A DNA stretch of 21,935 nt from Burkholderiales bacterium (GCA_025350945.1 JANXWW010000119.1:1-21935), one strand, 5' to 3'. Positions 1 to 8,165 are shown, counted from the stretch's first letter. Notes: generated from the letters alone by a model not told the origin. Numbers and translations are program-made.

Positions 1-737
1 AACTGAAATGCCTTCTCGGTTTCAGTCAGCGTTTCGGCGAGGGAGTTTTTAAATTCCGCATCCACGGCGCGTGCAATATCGGCAATGCGCGATGAATCGT
101 TCACCTCAACGATAAAAATCCCGGATTGATCGCCGCGCTTCGGATTTTTTTTCTTGATCTCTTCATTCAGATAATCGTAGTGCAAATAAAATTGTTTGAC
201 GACGGTGCTTTCTTCCTTGCCATCAAAAATCGCGCGGATCGTGAACTGCCAATTACCCTGATAAATCGTGCCACGAATCGGAATGGTGTCGCCAATTTTC
301 CAGCCGTATTGTTCTGCGAGCTTGCGGCCTACCGCAGCACCTTGTCGATCACGTTTGAAGGCGAGCAGGTCTTCGGGTGGCATGATGAATTCAGGGTACA
401 GATCAAAAAAATTATCTGAATCCACCGCGAACTGCGCAAAGAAATTTTTGGGCTCTTTGTAAATGCCGCCAAACCAATTCGAAATCGTAATCGCTTTCAC
501 GCCATCGACCGCCTTGATCCGTTCACGATATGAGATGGGCATCGGAAATACCAGCGAAACCGAATTGCGCGTAATCATGCGTGAGGATGAGGCAGAGTTC
601 GAGCCGGCATACCAGGCGTCAACCACGGTTTGCAACAAACCGAACGCCACAATCGCAATCACAAGGCCGAGAATAGTCAGGCCAGTGCGCAATTTGGCGC
701 GGAAGATATTTTTGAAAATAAGTTTCAGAAAATACAT
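1..737 (-). CDS. ABC transporter permease, FtsX/MacB type (partial, N-terminal part)
   Basis: The frame is open from an ATG at 735-737 down to the window edge, about 245 codons, so the C-terminal half is missing. The protein starts MYFLKLIFKNIFRAKLRT and has one hydrophobic helix at about residues 19-39. A long soluble periplasmic-type region with no further helices follows and includes GRKLAEQYGWKIGDTIPI. This is the layout of the N-terminal helix plus MacB-like periplasmic core domain of FtsX-family permeases (family knowledge). It lies 24 bp downstream of the ATPase gene and is the third gene of the same operon, so it should form the membrane channel or mechanotransmission part of that exporter. 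The substrate is unknown. A second permease may follow beyond the window, as is common in such operons. Confidence 0.85.
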   Translation of the reverse strand, partial: MYFLKLIFKNIFRAKLRTGLTILGLVIAIVAFGLLQTVVDAWYAGSNSASSSRMITRNSVSLVFPMPISYRERIKAVDGVKAITISNWFGGIYKEPKNFFAQFAVDSDNFFDLYPEFIMPPEDLLAFKRDRQGAAVGRKLAEQYGWKIGDTIPIRGTIYQGNWQFTIRAIFDGKEESTVVKQFYLHYDYLNEEIKKKNPKRGDQSGIFIVEVNDSSRIADIARAVDAEFKNSLAETLTETEKAFQ

Positions 738-761
738 TCTACGTCCCGTATTTTTTGGCTG

Positions 762-1448
762 CTAACCATCAATCAACTCGCCTTTTTCCAGATGCACCAT
801 CCGCCGCGCCGCTTCGGCCGCATGCGCATCATGGGTCACCATGATGATGGTTTTATGCATTTCGGTGTTCAGTGTTTTCAGCATCGCCAACACATCCGTC
901 GCCGATTGCCGATCCAGATCACCCGTGGGCTCATCACACACCAGAATTGTCGGGTCGGTCACAATCGCGCGCGCAATCGCGACACGTTGCTGCTGTCCGC
1001 CGGATAGCTCATTCGGATTGTGATCCATGCGGTCACTCAAGCCGACCAGCCCAAGTGTCATCTCGACGCGCTCGCGGCGTTGCGATTTGGAAAGATTGGT
1101 GAGCAGCAACGGTAGCTCGACGTTTTCAAATGCGTTCAACACCGGCATCAAATTGTAAAATTGAAAAATAAAACCAATATTCGACGCGCGCCAATCGGCC
1201 AGCTCGCCCTCGCTTAATTGCGTGATGTCCTCGCCCGCGATTTTCAATAATCCGGAATCGGGTTTGTCGATGCCCGCTATCAGATTGAGCAATGTGGATT
1301 TCCCCGAACCCGATGGCCCCATGAGCGAAATGAAATCGCCCTCGGCGATATTGAGCGTGATGTCTTGCAGCACCGGCACAATTTGTCCGCCACGGCTGTA
1401 GCTTTTGACGAGATGCCTTATTTCAACCAGCGTTTTCGATCCTTGCAT
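762..1448 (-). CDS. ABC transporter ATP-binding protein, LolD/MacB family
   Basis: This 228-residue ATPase has the normal length for a LolD/MacB-type subunit. Walker A GPSGSGKST is at residues 44-52, the signature LSGGQ at 148-152, Walker B ILVCDEP with D172 and E173, and the switch histidine at H206. The segment after Walker B (TGDLD) is the form typical of this family. It starts 5 bp after the stop of the adaptor gene, so translation is probably coupled. It should power the FtsX-type permease encoded next. Families of this kind move lipoproteins, peptides or small hydrophobic compounds outward rather than importing solutes; the actual substrate is not readable from the sequence. Confidence 0.93.
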   Translation of the reverse strand: MQGSKTLVEIRHLVKSYSRGGQIVPVLQDITLNIAEGDFISLMGPSGSGKSTLLNLIAGIDKPDSGLLKIAGEDITQLSEGELADWRASNIGFIFQFYNLMPVLNAFENVELPLLLTNLSKSQRRERVEMTLGLVGLSDRMDHNPNELSGGQQQRVAIARAIVTDPTILVCDEPTGDLDRQSATDVLAMLKTLNTEMHKTIIMVTHDAHAAEAARRMVHLEKGELIDG

Positions 1449-1453
1449 AACGA

Positions 1454-2677
1454 CTATTTCTTGATGATAGCAACAGCCGCGCCATCTTTTAATTTTTCAC
1501 TTGGGGCAAGCACGACTTTATCGCCGGGTTTCACGCCACTTACTTGAACCAAATCGCCAATTTTCCCCGCGACGGCGACCGACGTTTGTTTGGCAAAATT
1601 TTCTTCAATTAAAAACACCACGTCTTTGCCATCGCGTTTGGCGACAGCAGCAGCTTGCACCGCGGTAACCGGTTTTTTCTCAGCGTCGGTCAGCGCGCGT
1701 GTGAGGAAGGAAACCTTGGCGGACATGTCCGGCAACACGCGGGGATCGCGCTCGATGAATTCGATTTTTACCAATAAAGTCGCCTTGGATCGATCCACCG
1801 TCGGCACGGTACGGCTGACTTTGCCGGGTATGCGCAAATCGGGAAATGCATCTAGCTGAATCTGCACAGGTTGGCCAACACTGATTTTTGAAATTGAAGT
1901 TTCCGACACATCGGCCTCGACTTCAAGCGTGGACATATCGGCCATGTTGACCACCGCACCTTTGGAGTCGGCCGCGGATGAAAACGGCGTGATGATATCG
2001 CCCACGTTGGCATTTTTGGTCAGCACCACGCCATCAAAGGGCGCGCGGATTAACGTTTGTTCAACCGACACCGCCGTGGCGCGCATGTTCGCTTCCGCCA
2101 CGCCAATTGCGCCATTTAGGCTTGCCACCGCGGCCTTAGCTTTGTCATAGCGCGCTTTCGCAGTATCAAGCGTGGCACCGGAAATAAAATTCTTTTTTGC
2201 CAGATCTTCCGAGCGTGTGAGATTCGATTGCGCATCGCGCATTTCGGCCAGACCTTGCTCCAGGTTCGCTTTCGCCGCGCGCACACCTGCTCGCGCCTGG
2301 TCTTGCGTGGCGGTCACATCCTTGTTTTCGATTCGCGCAAGAATATCGCCTTCCTTGACCACAGAGCCCTCCAGCACGCCCAAAAATTCCAATCGTCCCG
2401 TAGCTTTGGTGGATACGGCCGCTTTGCGTTGCGCCGTCACGCGACCGGTTGCATTGAGTGCTGTAATCGCTTGTGCCGGGTAGGCTAGTGCGACAACGCC
2501 ACTTTCAACCTGTGCCGTGCCGCCACCGCGAAATGCCACAAATGCGCCGACGGCGGTGACGGTGAGGGCGGCAATGATCCACCATTTTTTTCGGCCCCGC
2601 TTTTTACCGGTAAATGCTTTTTGATCGCGTGCAATGGTGAGTTTAGAAAGATCAGGGGAGGGTGGCTGTGAGGACAA
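1454..2677 (-). CDS. Periplasmic adaptor (membrane fusion) protein, MacA/HlyD family
   Basis: This 407-residue protein has a short cytoplasmic tail and one membrane anchor at about residues 31-51. A lipoyl-like half-motif follows (GDILARIENKD), then an Ala/Lys/Glu-rich coiled-coil hairpin at about 120-205, then the second lipoyl half (IRAPFDGVV) and beta-barrel segments. This is the standard adaptor order for tripartite efflux pumps. The start is a TTG at 2675-2677, chosen because AGGTGA lies just upstream and no ATG or GTG lies nearby in frame. It is the first gene of an operon with the ATPase and permease and should link them to an outer-membrane factor, which is not encoded here. MacA is the closest named relative I can suggest. 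Confidence 0.9.
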   Translation of the reverse strand: MSSQPPSPDLSKLTIARDQKAFTGKKRGRKKWWIIAALTVTAVGAFVAFRGGGTAQVESGVVALAYPAQAITALNATGRVTAQRKAAVSTKATGRLEFLGVLEGSVVKEGDILARIENKDVTATQDQARAGVRAAKANLEQGLAEMRDAQSNLTRSEDLAKKNFISGATLDTAKARYDKAKAAVASLNGAIGVAEANMRATAVSVEQTLIRAPFDGVVLTKNANVGDIITPFSSAADSKGAVVNMADMSTLEVEADVSETSISKISVGQPVQIQLDAFPDLRIPGKVSRTVPTVDRSKATLLVKIEFIERDPRVLPDMSAKVSFLTRALTDAEKKPVTAVQAAAVAKRDGKDVVFLIEENFAKQTSVAVAGKIGDLVQVSGVKPGDKVVLAPSEKLKDGAAVAIIKK

Positions 2678-2734
2678 GTTTCACCTATGGGATTAATTTG
2701 AGCGGCTTGATATTGTTAAATTGAATTCACCTTG

Positions 2735-2740
2735 ATTATA
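2735..2740 (-). promoter_or_regulatory. Possible -10 box upstream of the efflux operon
   Basis: A perfect TATAAT on the minus strand lies about 58 bp before the TTG start of the adaptor gene. I see no good -35 hexamer at 15-18 bp spacing, so the call rests on the -10 match and position alone. Confidence 0.3.
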
Positions 2741-2836
2741 GGTGAGCATCATGGCACTGATGGCGATCGTGTGACAAATCGTAATTTCAGTGTGTTGAAT
2801 GGTCGTTGCGAGGCGCGAATGGCGGACAGTTATGAT

Positions 2837-3667
2837 TTAAAAAAACCGCAGGGAGCGTTGAAAGCATGTCGAATTCGATTTTGCGCATTCATCCACAATG
2901 GTGAAATGGTTTGCGGCCCGGATGATTTGCAATGGAGTGCAATTCGTCTGCCAGGTCTCTGGCAGTAATTGCGACTGTCGAATAAATTCAGATGTCTCGC
3001 TACCGCCGACCCACACATCCAGCGGCAGGGCGAGTTTCGGCTGTAAATGAATTGGCGAAAGTGCCTTCGCAGTTTTGTTCGTTAGCTGCGTGTCTGTATT
3101 TACCGACGTTTCAAGCAGCGGCGAAAGATCGTAAAGTCCGCTAATCAACACGCCGCCACGAAAATTTGATGCTTCAATATTGCGCGTTGACCAATCCGTT
3201 GCGCACAGCATTGCCACCAAATGCGCGCCCGCAGAATGACCGATCAATACGTTGCGATCAAAGCGAATGTTGCAGCGAGAAACATTCCCCGAAAGCCATG
3301 CAATAGCGCCGCAACAATCTTCAACAATGGCGTCGATTTTTACTTCCGGGCACAAGCGATAATTAATTGACGCCACACTAATGCCCTGTGCTAAATACGG
3401 CGCCGCGTAAAAAGAAAAGTCGTCTTTATCGAGAGACCGCCAATAGCCGCCGTGAATAAAAATAACGAGACCACGATTTTGTTTCGCCGGAAAAATATCA
3501 AGTGTTTGCAGCGGATGCGAACCGTAAGCGAGATTAAATTCGCCGCCATGATGTTTACGCGTCGTCGCCGATTGCGCGCGCCAGCGTACGAAGATTGCCT
3601 CATGGTCAGAGACGGCGGCGCGATTGTTGTAGAGCGCGTCTAGGGTGGGATTGATGTTTATTGTCAT
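2837..3667 (-). CDS. Alpha/beta hydrolase, kynurenine formamidase (arylformamidase)-like
   Basis: This 276-residue protein has the oxyanion-hole motif HGGYW at residues 72-76 and the nucleophile elbow GHSAGAH with Ser145. Likely acid and base residues of the triad are Glu224 (in VGGSETSEF) and His254 (in AANHF). The N-terminus (LDALYNNRAAVSDH) is typical of the arylformamidase branch of the alpha/beta hydrolases, which hydrolyse N-formylkynurenine in tryptophan breakdown (family knowledge). No kynU, tdo or other kynurenine-pathway gene lies nearby, so the substrate could be another ester or amide. No signal peptide is seen, so it should be cytoplasmic. It stands alone: 159 bp separate it from the efflux operon downstream, and a disrupted region lies upstream. 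Confidence 0.82.
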   Translation of the reverse strand: MTININPTLDALYNNRAAVSDHEAIFVRWRAQSATTRKHHGGEFNLAYGSHPLQTLDIFPAKQNRGLVIFIHGGYWRSLDKDDFSFYAAPYLAQGISVASINYRLCPEVKIDAIVEDCCGAIAWLSGNVSRCNIRFDRNVLIGHSAGAHLVAMLCATDWSTRNIEASNFRGGVLISGLYDLSPLLETSVNTDTQLTNKTAKALSPIHLQPKLALPLDVWVGGSETSEFIRQSQLLPETWQTNCTPLQIIRAANHFTIVDECAKSNSTCFQRSLRFF

Positions 3668-3755
3668 GTCGCTGATTCTAGTGCTAATTCTATTTCTGAG
3701 CTACACGTTGCGCAGCTATGACCTGCAAAAGTCCAATATCGGCGGATATCTTGCA

Positions 3756-3838
3756 GCAAAAAAGCTTGAAAAGCCGCACCAGTGCTAGCGTTTAATAATA
3801 CGTCAACTCCCGCGCCTTGCCCCAAAAAACGCGATACG
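3756..3838. repeat. Direct repeat, copy 1 (duplicated cydB 3' end plus downstream flank)
   Basis: This 83-bp segment matches 5097-5179 with about three mismatches (near 3758, 3778 and 3813). It covers the last 15 codons of cydB, its stop codon and about 36 bp beyond. The two copies lie in the same orientation 1341 bp apart and enclose the DUF6624-like gene and a transposase remnant. Confidence 0.9.
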
Positions 3839-3878
3839 AGCAAATCGTATAGCCAAAAATCGCCGGGACGATGGGGTT
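3792..3878 (-). pseudogene. cydB C-terminal relic
   Basis: Read on the minus strand, this stretch encodes 28 residues ending in RVFWGKARELTYY followed by a stop, in frame with and aligned to the C-terminus of the real CydB encoded at 5133-6161. The last 13 residues are identical to the intact protein. The upstream part (PAIFGYTIC against PTILGYTIY) is diverged at DNA level but still similar as protein. That pattern points to a remnant of a second or foreign cydB rather than a simple recent copy. Homology stops at about 3878 and no start codon or ribosome binding site is associated with it. Confidence 0.8.
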
Positions 3879-4082
3879 ATTAAGGGGACGCTGGGCTAGG
3901 TCTTGCATCAAGTAAACGGAGACAAGAAATTCGGTTCGCAGAATTTGAGCCATCAAACGATGATTGCAGGAATTTATGGCTTAGGCGAAAGGCAAGGCCT
4001 GATTCCGGCATAGTAACTGACTCTGATGCTCCCCATGTTTTTGCAATGCCTCTTGCGGTAAAGGTTTAGAGTTGTCCGGACT

Positions 4083-4883
4083 TTATTCGGTTGGCTTTGG
4101 CTTCTCAGATTGCGACGCAGGCTGGGCAACATCAGTCAATTCCTTTGGCAGCGGAACACGAAAAAACTTAGCGTATTCACTTAGCGGCGGCATTCCCATT
4201 TCTTTTCGCCTCGCATCTACATTCTTCACGTCTTCAATCTTCCAAAACGTTTGCGCGCCCGTTGCGGTCTCACTGCGAATCTGAGTGCCGTAACGTTGAG
4301 GTTTGTCTTCATACATCCTCACGCGGTCAAAGAACAAAGCGTAATAGTCTTTTCTCAATTCGTTTGCGAGGAGAGCAGCTTCGATCATGGGCGCATAGCG
4401 CTTCATCTTAGGCAAATCAGCATGCTGCACTATAAGAAATGCCGCCATTGCGGCCTTATCGCCAAATACAGATCGCTTTATCCAGCCATGTATCGTCACG
4501 ATTTGATCGAGCCTCGTCTGGTTTTTCTTGTCGATCTCGCCTTGTGCTTTCCATAGCGCTTTCGTCTCATCTTCTGTTGTGGCTTTGCCAAGCTGCGCAC
4601 GGTGCTTTTGATCTGACTCAGACATTGCCTCAAGCTCTATACGCGCCGCCTCAATCTCGCTGACCCGGTCTGCGGGTGAGGCCGCAGTTGTTTTAGCAGC
4701 GCTGGGAGCAGCAGCTTCGCTCTGCGCAAACCCGCTCGCGCAGAACGCAATCAGTAAGACCCCCAACGCCAAGGACAGTTGTTGCCTCGGGAGAATGGGC
4801 GTCGAGTCTTTTAATGCAGCATTCTTAATATCAAGTAAATATTGGTAATTGCTTTGTTTTAAAAGCGAGATGTTGTATTGCAT
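4083..4883 (-). CDS. Secreted DUF6624-like protein of unknown function
   Basis: This 266-residue protein has a hydrophobic stretch at about residues 37-53 ending in GFAQ, which looks like a signal peptide preceded by an unusually long polar N-region of about 35 residues. A low-complexity Ala/Ser segment follows, then a helical domain containing HGWIKRSVFG, LIVQHADLP, RYGTQIRSE and MGMPPLSEYAKFF. These resemble the conserved blocks I associate with the uncharacterised DUF6624 family, and no enzymatic role is established for it that I know of. The start is supported by GGAG at 4891-4894, 7 bp before the ATG. The gene is monocistronic and sits between two copies of the cydB 3' end, which suggests it arrived by rearrangement or insertion. 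Export to the periplasm is inferred. Confidence 0.75.
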   Translation of the reverse strand: MQYNISLLKQSNYQYLLDIKNAALKDSTPILPRQQLSLALGVLLIAFCASGFAQSEAAAPSAAKTTAASPADRVSEIEAARIELEAMSESDQKHRAQLGKATTEDETKALWKAQGEIDKKNQTRLDQIVTIHGWIKRSVFGDKAAMAAFLIVQHADLPKMKRYAPMIEAALLANELRKDYYALFFDRVRMYEDKPQRYGTQIRSETATGAQTFWKIEDVKNVDARRKEMGMPPLSEYAKFFRVPLPKELTDVAQPASQSEKPKPTE

Positions 4884-4964
4884 GGCCGTACTCCAGCTTT
4901 TGCTTTAAATGAAAGCGATAAATAACAGAACTTTGGGCACAGTATGCAAGAGTAATGCCTTCCC

Positions 4965-5098
4965 TCTCGCCTTTCACCGCTTCGCTTCACCAGTTGCTTT
5001 CACAATCTAGCTGATACGCGATACCGTTAATCCTAACGCCTTCCCAACATTGGTCATGCTGTAGCGCCGTATCGCCACCGCCTCGTACTTGAATCTGC
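4965..5098 (-). pseudogene. Possible decayed C-terminal tail of a REP-associated (Transposase_17-like) transposase
   Basis: One minus-strand frame reads YSMTNVGKALGLTVSRIS, a stop (TAG at 5007-5009), then IVKATGEAKR, another stop (4974-4976) and KAREGI. This resembles the helix-turn-helix and basic tail at the C-terminus of many REP-associated tyrosine transposases. The rest of the gene is absent: the fragment abuts the cydB direct repeat at about 5097. Two in-frame stops show it is not functional. Recognition is from memory of the family and is not certain. Confidence 0.35.
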
Positions 5099-5179
5099 GA
5101 AAAAGCTTGAAAAGCCGCGCCAGTGCTAGCGTTTAATAATACGTCAACTCCCGTGCCTTGCCCCAAAAAACGCGATACG
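5097..5179. repeat. Direct repeat, copy 2 (3' end of intact cydB and flank)
   Basis: This is the partner of 3756-3838. It includes the real stop codon of cydB (5133-5135) and 36 bp of downstream flank. One repeat edge coincides with the edge of the transposase-like fragment. Confidence 0.9.
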
Positions 5180-6161
5180 CATAGATCGTGTAGCCCAGAA
5201 TAGTAGGCAGCACAATCGCTGCGCCAACCAAAATAATCTTCAAGGATTCCGGTGCGCTGGCGGCTTGCCAGATATCGATTTTATCAACGACTAAAAATGG
5301 AAAAAGGCTATATGCCAAACCATAGAAGGCGAGAATGAAGATGGCGACAGTTGAAGCAAAAGGCACCCACGCACCATATTCGTTATTGTCCATAAGCCGT
5401 GTTGGTAGTCGCTTTAATGTGCGGAAAATAATGAAGAACAGTGCGGCAGTGGCAACCGGAATCGGCATCAGTAAAAAAATATTCGGCAGCGAAAACCATT
5501 TCGCAAATATACGCGGACTCACCAGCGGTGTGACCACCGATATCGCGATAATGCCCGCGACCGTAAACCAGAACGAGCCATAAGCCCAGCGTACTGCGCG
5601 CTGCTGCAATTCATCCGTGGTTTTCATAATCAGCCAGCTCGCGCCCAGCAGCGAGTAACCCGCGCACAAACAGGCACCAGTAATGATGGCAAAAATAATG
5701 TGCGGCCAACTATTTTCAAATCCGGTGATGTACAAACCCAGCATCACACCTTGTGAAAAAGAAGCCGTGAGCGAGCCACCATAAAACGCCCAGTTCCACA
5801 GCGGCTTGTGTTGCGCGCGCGCTTTTACGCGAAAATCAAACGCGACGCCGCGCAAAATTAGTCCTAATAACATTAATGCAACCGGCAAATAAAGTGCGCC
5901 CAGAATTACGCCATGCGCCATCGGGAATGCGACTAGCAAAATGCCGATGCCCAACACCAGCCAGGTTTCATTCGCATCCCAGAACGGGCCAATGGACGAA
6001 ATCATCACGTCTTTTTGCGCATCATCCGCGCGGCGCAACAAAATGCCGACGCCTAAATCATAGCCATCCAGCACCACATAAAGCAGCATCGAAATGCCCA
6101 TGAGTGCGAGGAAAACAACTGCCAGCCATCCGCCGTTAGCGAGTTGCGGAAACTGATCCAT
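5133..6161 (-). CDS. cydB: Cytochrome bd-type quinol oxidase subunit II
   Basis: This 342-residue multi-pass membrane protein is of normal CydB length. The N-terminal helix carries LDGYDLGVG and is followed by GPFWDANETWLVLG, both highly conserved in CydB. About eight to nine hydrophobic segments follow, and the protein ends RVFWGKARELTYY. CydB forms the oxidase core with CydA and is needed for haem assembly and oxygen or quinol access (family knowledge). It starts 14 bp after the cydA stop with AGGTGA upstream, so it is co-translated with cydA. No CydX-like small subunit reading frame is evident directly downstream. Its 3' end is duplicated at 3756-3838. Confidence 0.95.
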   Translation of the reverse strand: MDQFPQLANGGWLAVVFLALMGISMLLYVVLDGYDLGVGILLRRADDAQKDVMISSIGPFWDANETWLVLGIGILLVAFPMAHGVILGALYLPVALMLLGLILRGVAFDFRVKARAQHKPLWNWAFYGGSLTASFSQGVMLGLYITGFENSWPHIIFAIITGACLCAGYSLLGASWLIMKTTDELQQRAVRWAYGSFWFTVAGIIAISVVTPLVSPRIFAKWFSLPNIFLLMPIPVATAALFFIIFRTLKRLPTRLMDNNEYGAWVPFASTVAIFILAFYGLAYSLFPFLVVDKIDIWQAASAPESLKIILVGAAIVLPTILGYTIYAYRVFWGKARELTYY

Positions 6162-6175
6162 TTTTCACCTTGCCC

Positions 6176-7579
6176 TTATTTGTGTGCAGGCAAAAAGCTG
6201 CCGCGACCACGTGCCGGCCCGGCAATTGGGCCTGCCAGAGGCGCTTCCTGCGACGGCGGTATTACGCTCGGAAACTGCGCCTTCCGCGCCATGTAAAACA
6301 CTACGGAAACATAAGCAATGGTCAGCAAAATATAAAGCAGTAAATACATTACGAAGGTGGTCGCAATCATGCCGCTGGGTACGGTGGATGCGGCGTCTGC
6401 GGTTTTAAGCACACCGTAAACCAGATACGGTTGACGTCCGATTTCAGTCACGTACCAGCCCGCGACGGTCGCCACCCAGCCCGAAAAACTCATCGCGACT
6501 AATGCGCGCGCCAGTAATTTTCCCGGCTCGTTTTTTTGCTCGTTTTTCCCCCTTAACCGCCACGCGCCAAACCATGACACCGCCAGCATCAACATACCGG
6601 TACCGACCATGATGCGAAATCCCCAGAACAAGGGTGCTACCGGCGGGTGTTTACCTATGAATTCATTGAGCCCTTTAATTTCGCCATCAAGATCATGCGT
6701 CAAAATAAAACTTGCCACTTTCGGAATGCCAATCGCGTAATCGTTGCTGCGGGTTTTCTCGTTCGGCATGCCGAATAGCAGCACTGGCGCGCCGCGTTCC
6801 GTCTCCCACACACCTTCCATCGCGGCGATTTTGGCGGGCTGATGTTTGAGCGTGTTGAGCCCATGAAAATCACCCGCGATAATTTGCAGTGGAATCAGCG
6901 CAGCGGCCACATAAACGCCTGTCTTCATCGCCGCCATCACCGCAGGCACGCGATCTCCACGTAGCCAGCGATAGGCTGATATCCCGGCCACCAAAAACGA
7001 AGCCGTCAAACCCGATGCCAACAACATATGAACGAGACGATACGGAAACGAGGGATTAAAAATAATTTGCAGCCAATCGGTCGCATGCGCTTTGCCGTCA
7101 ATCATTTCAAAACCGACCGGTGTTTGCATCCACGAATTTAGCGCGATGATCCAGAACGCGGAGAGGGTGGTGCCACCCGCAACCAATAATGTGGCAATAG
7201 TGTGAACGCGGTTCGACACGCGATTGGTGCCGAACAGCATGATGCCGAGGAATGTTGCCTCAAGAAAAAACGCGGTCATCACTTCATAGGCAAGAAGCGG
7301 CCCGGCGATATTGCCGACCGTCTGCATGTAGCCCGGCCAATTGGTGCCAAATTGAAAGCTCATGGTGATGCCGCTAACGACGCCGAGCGCAAAAGTGAGC
7401 GCAAAAACTTTTACCCAAAAATTGTAGGCCGCTGACCATTTTGTATCGCCGGTTTTGTTGAAGCGTAATTTGAAAAACAGCAGAAGCCAGCCCAGCGAAA
7501 TTGAAATCGTGGGGAATAAAATATGGAAGGTGATGTTGGCACCGAACTGGGCACGCGCGAGGATGACAGGATCGAACAT
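6176..7579 (-). CDS. cydA: Cytochrome bd-type quinol oxidase subunit I (short Q-loop, CioA-like)
   Basis: I place the start at the ATG at 7577-7579 (MFDPVILARAQFG), with TGGAG just upstream, giving 467 residues. An in-frame ATG at 7630 would add 17 residues, overlap the regulator gene and is unlikely. His19 in ANITFH matches the conserved haem ligand. RLVHMLLASG holds the second haem histidine, FRIMVGTGML the methionine ligand, and KIAAMEGVWE the quinol-site Lys and Glu. GWYVTEIGRQP is also conserved. The protein is shorter than the E. coli form and lacks its long Q-loop insert, as in cyanide-insensitive oxidases (CioA). It should reduce O2 to water using quinol in the inner membrane. It is the second gene of a regulator-cydA-cydB operon. 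Confidence 0.95.
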   Translation of the reverse strand: MFDPVILARAQFGANITFHILFPTISISLGWLLLFFKLRFNKTGDTKWSAAYNFWVKVFALTFALGVVSGITMSFQFGTNWPGYMQTVGNIAGPLLAYEVMTAFFLEATFLGIMLFGTNRVSNRVHTIATLLVAGGTTLSAFWIIALNSWMQTPVGFEMIDGKAHATDWLQIIFNPSFPYRLVHMLLASGLTASFLVAGISAYRWLRGDRVPAVMAAMKTGVYVAAALIPLQIIAGDFHGLNTLKHQPAKIAAMEGVWETERGAPVLLFGMPNEKTRSNDYAIGIPKVASFILTHDLDGEIKGLNEFIGKHPPVAPLFWGFRIMVGTGMLMLAVSWFGAWRLRGKNEQKNEPGKLLARALVAMSFSGWVATVAGWYVTEIGRQPYLVYGVLKTADAASTVPSGMIATTFVMYLLLYILLTIAYVSVVFYMARKAQFPSVIPPSQEAPLAGPIAGPARGRGSFLPAHK

Positions 7580-7604
7580 GGTGAACTCCAAAAAACTTGT
7601 CTGG

Positions 7605-8165
7605 CTATCTGTTTTTACCGCCTGCAACAACTTTAATTTTGTCCTTCATTTCCAATAGCTTTGTGACCTTCGCGCCCATCTTCATGAGCTGCTTCAATGT
7701 ATCCGGTTCGAGGCGATGCACATCGTTAAACCATGACGTGACCATCTCGATCAAGTTGTGCATTTCAGTCATGCGTTTTTGCGCGAATTTGTCTTCCTCG
7801 TTCGCGGGCGTGGCCAGCAGCGCATCACGCAGCATTGAAAGTGTGGGATCGATTTCACGTTTACGTCGCTCATCGGCAAGCGTGCGAAAAATCGCCCACA
7901 CATCTTCAGGGGCGGAAAAATATTCGCGACGATCATTCGGCAAATGTTGCAGCCGCACCAGATGCCAGCTTTCCAGTTCTTTCAATCCCATGCTCACATT
8001 GGATCGCGAGAACTGTAGCGCCTCCGCGATTTCATCCGCGTTTAACGGGCTGGCGGACACAAACAGCAACGCATAAATTTGCCCGACGGTGCGATTGATG
8101 CCCCAGCGGCTGCCCATTTCGCCGAAGTGAAGAACGAAATCTTGCGAGAGTGGCGAAAGATTCAT
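7605..8165 (-). CDS. GbsR/MarR-family transcriptional regulator of the cyd operon
   Basis: I choose the ATG at 8163-8165 (MNLSPLSQDFVLHFGEMG), giving 186 residues. The longer in-frame start at 8288 would read through the promoter and operator and is rejected. A winged-helix region (DEIAEALQFSRSNVSMGLKE, then NDRREYFSA in the wing) is followed by a helical C-terminal part. This matches GbsR-type MarR-like regulators. It lies 25 bp upstream of cydA in the same orientation, so it very likely controls the bd oxidase and, given the palindrome at its own promoter, itself. The effector is unknown; no cysteine or haem-binding motif stands out. Confidence 0.88.
   Translation of the reverse strand: MNLSPLSQDFVLHFGEMGSRWGINRTVGQIYALLFVSASPLNADEIAEALQFSRSNVSMGLKELESWHLVRLQHLPNDRREYFSAPEDVWAIFRTLADERRKREIDPTLSMLRDALLATPANEEDKFAQKRMTEMHNLIEMVTSWFNDVHRLEPDTLKQLMKMGAKVTKLLEMKDKIKVVAGGKNR

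Larger units (their letters stand above)
3668..4082. other. Intergenic region with cydB-derived debris
   Basis: No intact gene is seen in these 415 bases. They hold a copy of the cydB 3' end (3756-3838), about 40 bp of diverged cydB-like coding sequence (3839-3878), then about 200 bp that I do not recognise. The start of that stretch (3881-3910, containing GGTCTTGCATC) resembles sequences I associate with the ends of REP-type transposase genes, but this is from memory and weak. Confidence 0.6.

Noticed and set aside
2801..2822. GTCGTTGCGAGGCGCGAATGG resembling a common dispersed repeat
   Set aside because: Only one short arm is present and no partner arm was found nearby, so it may be chance.
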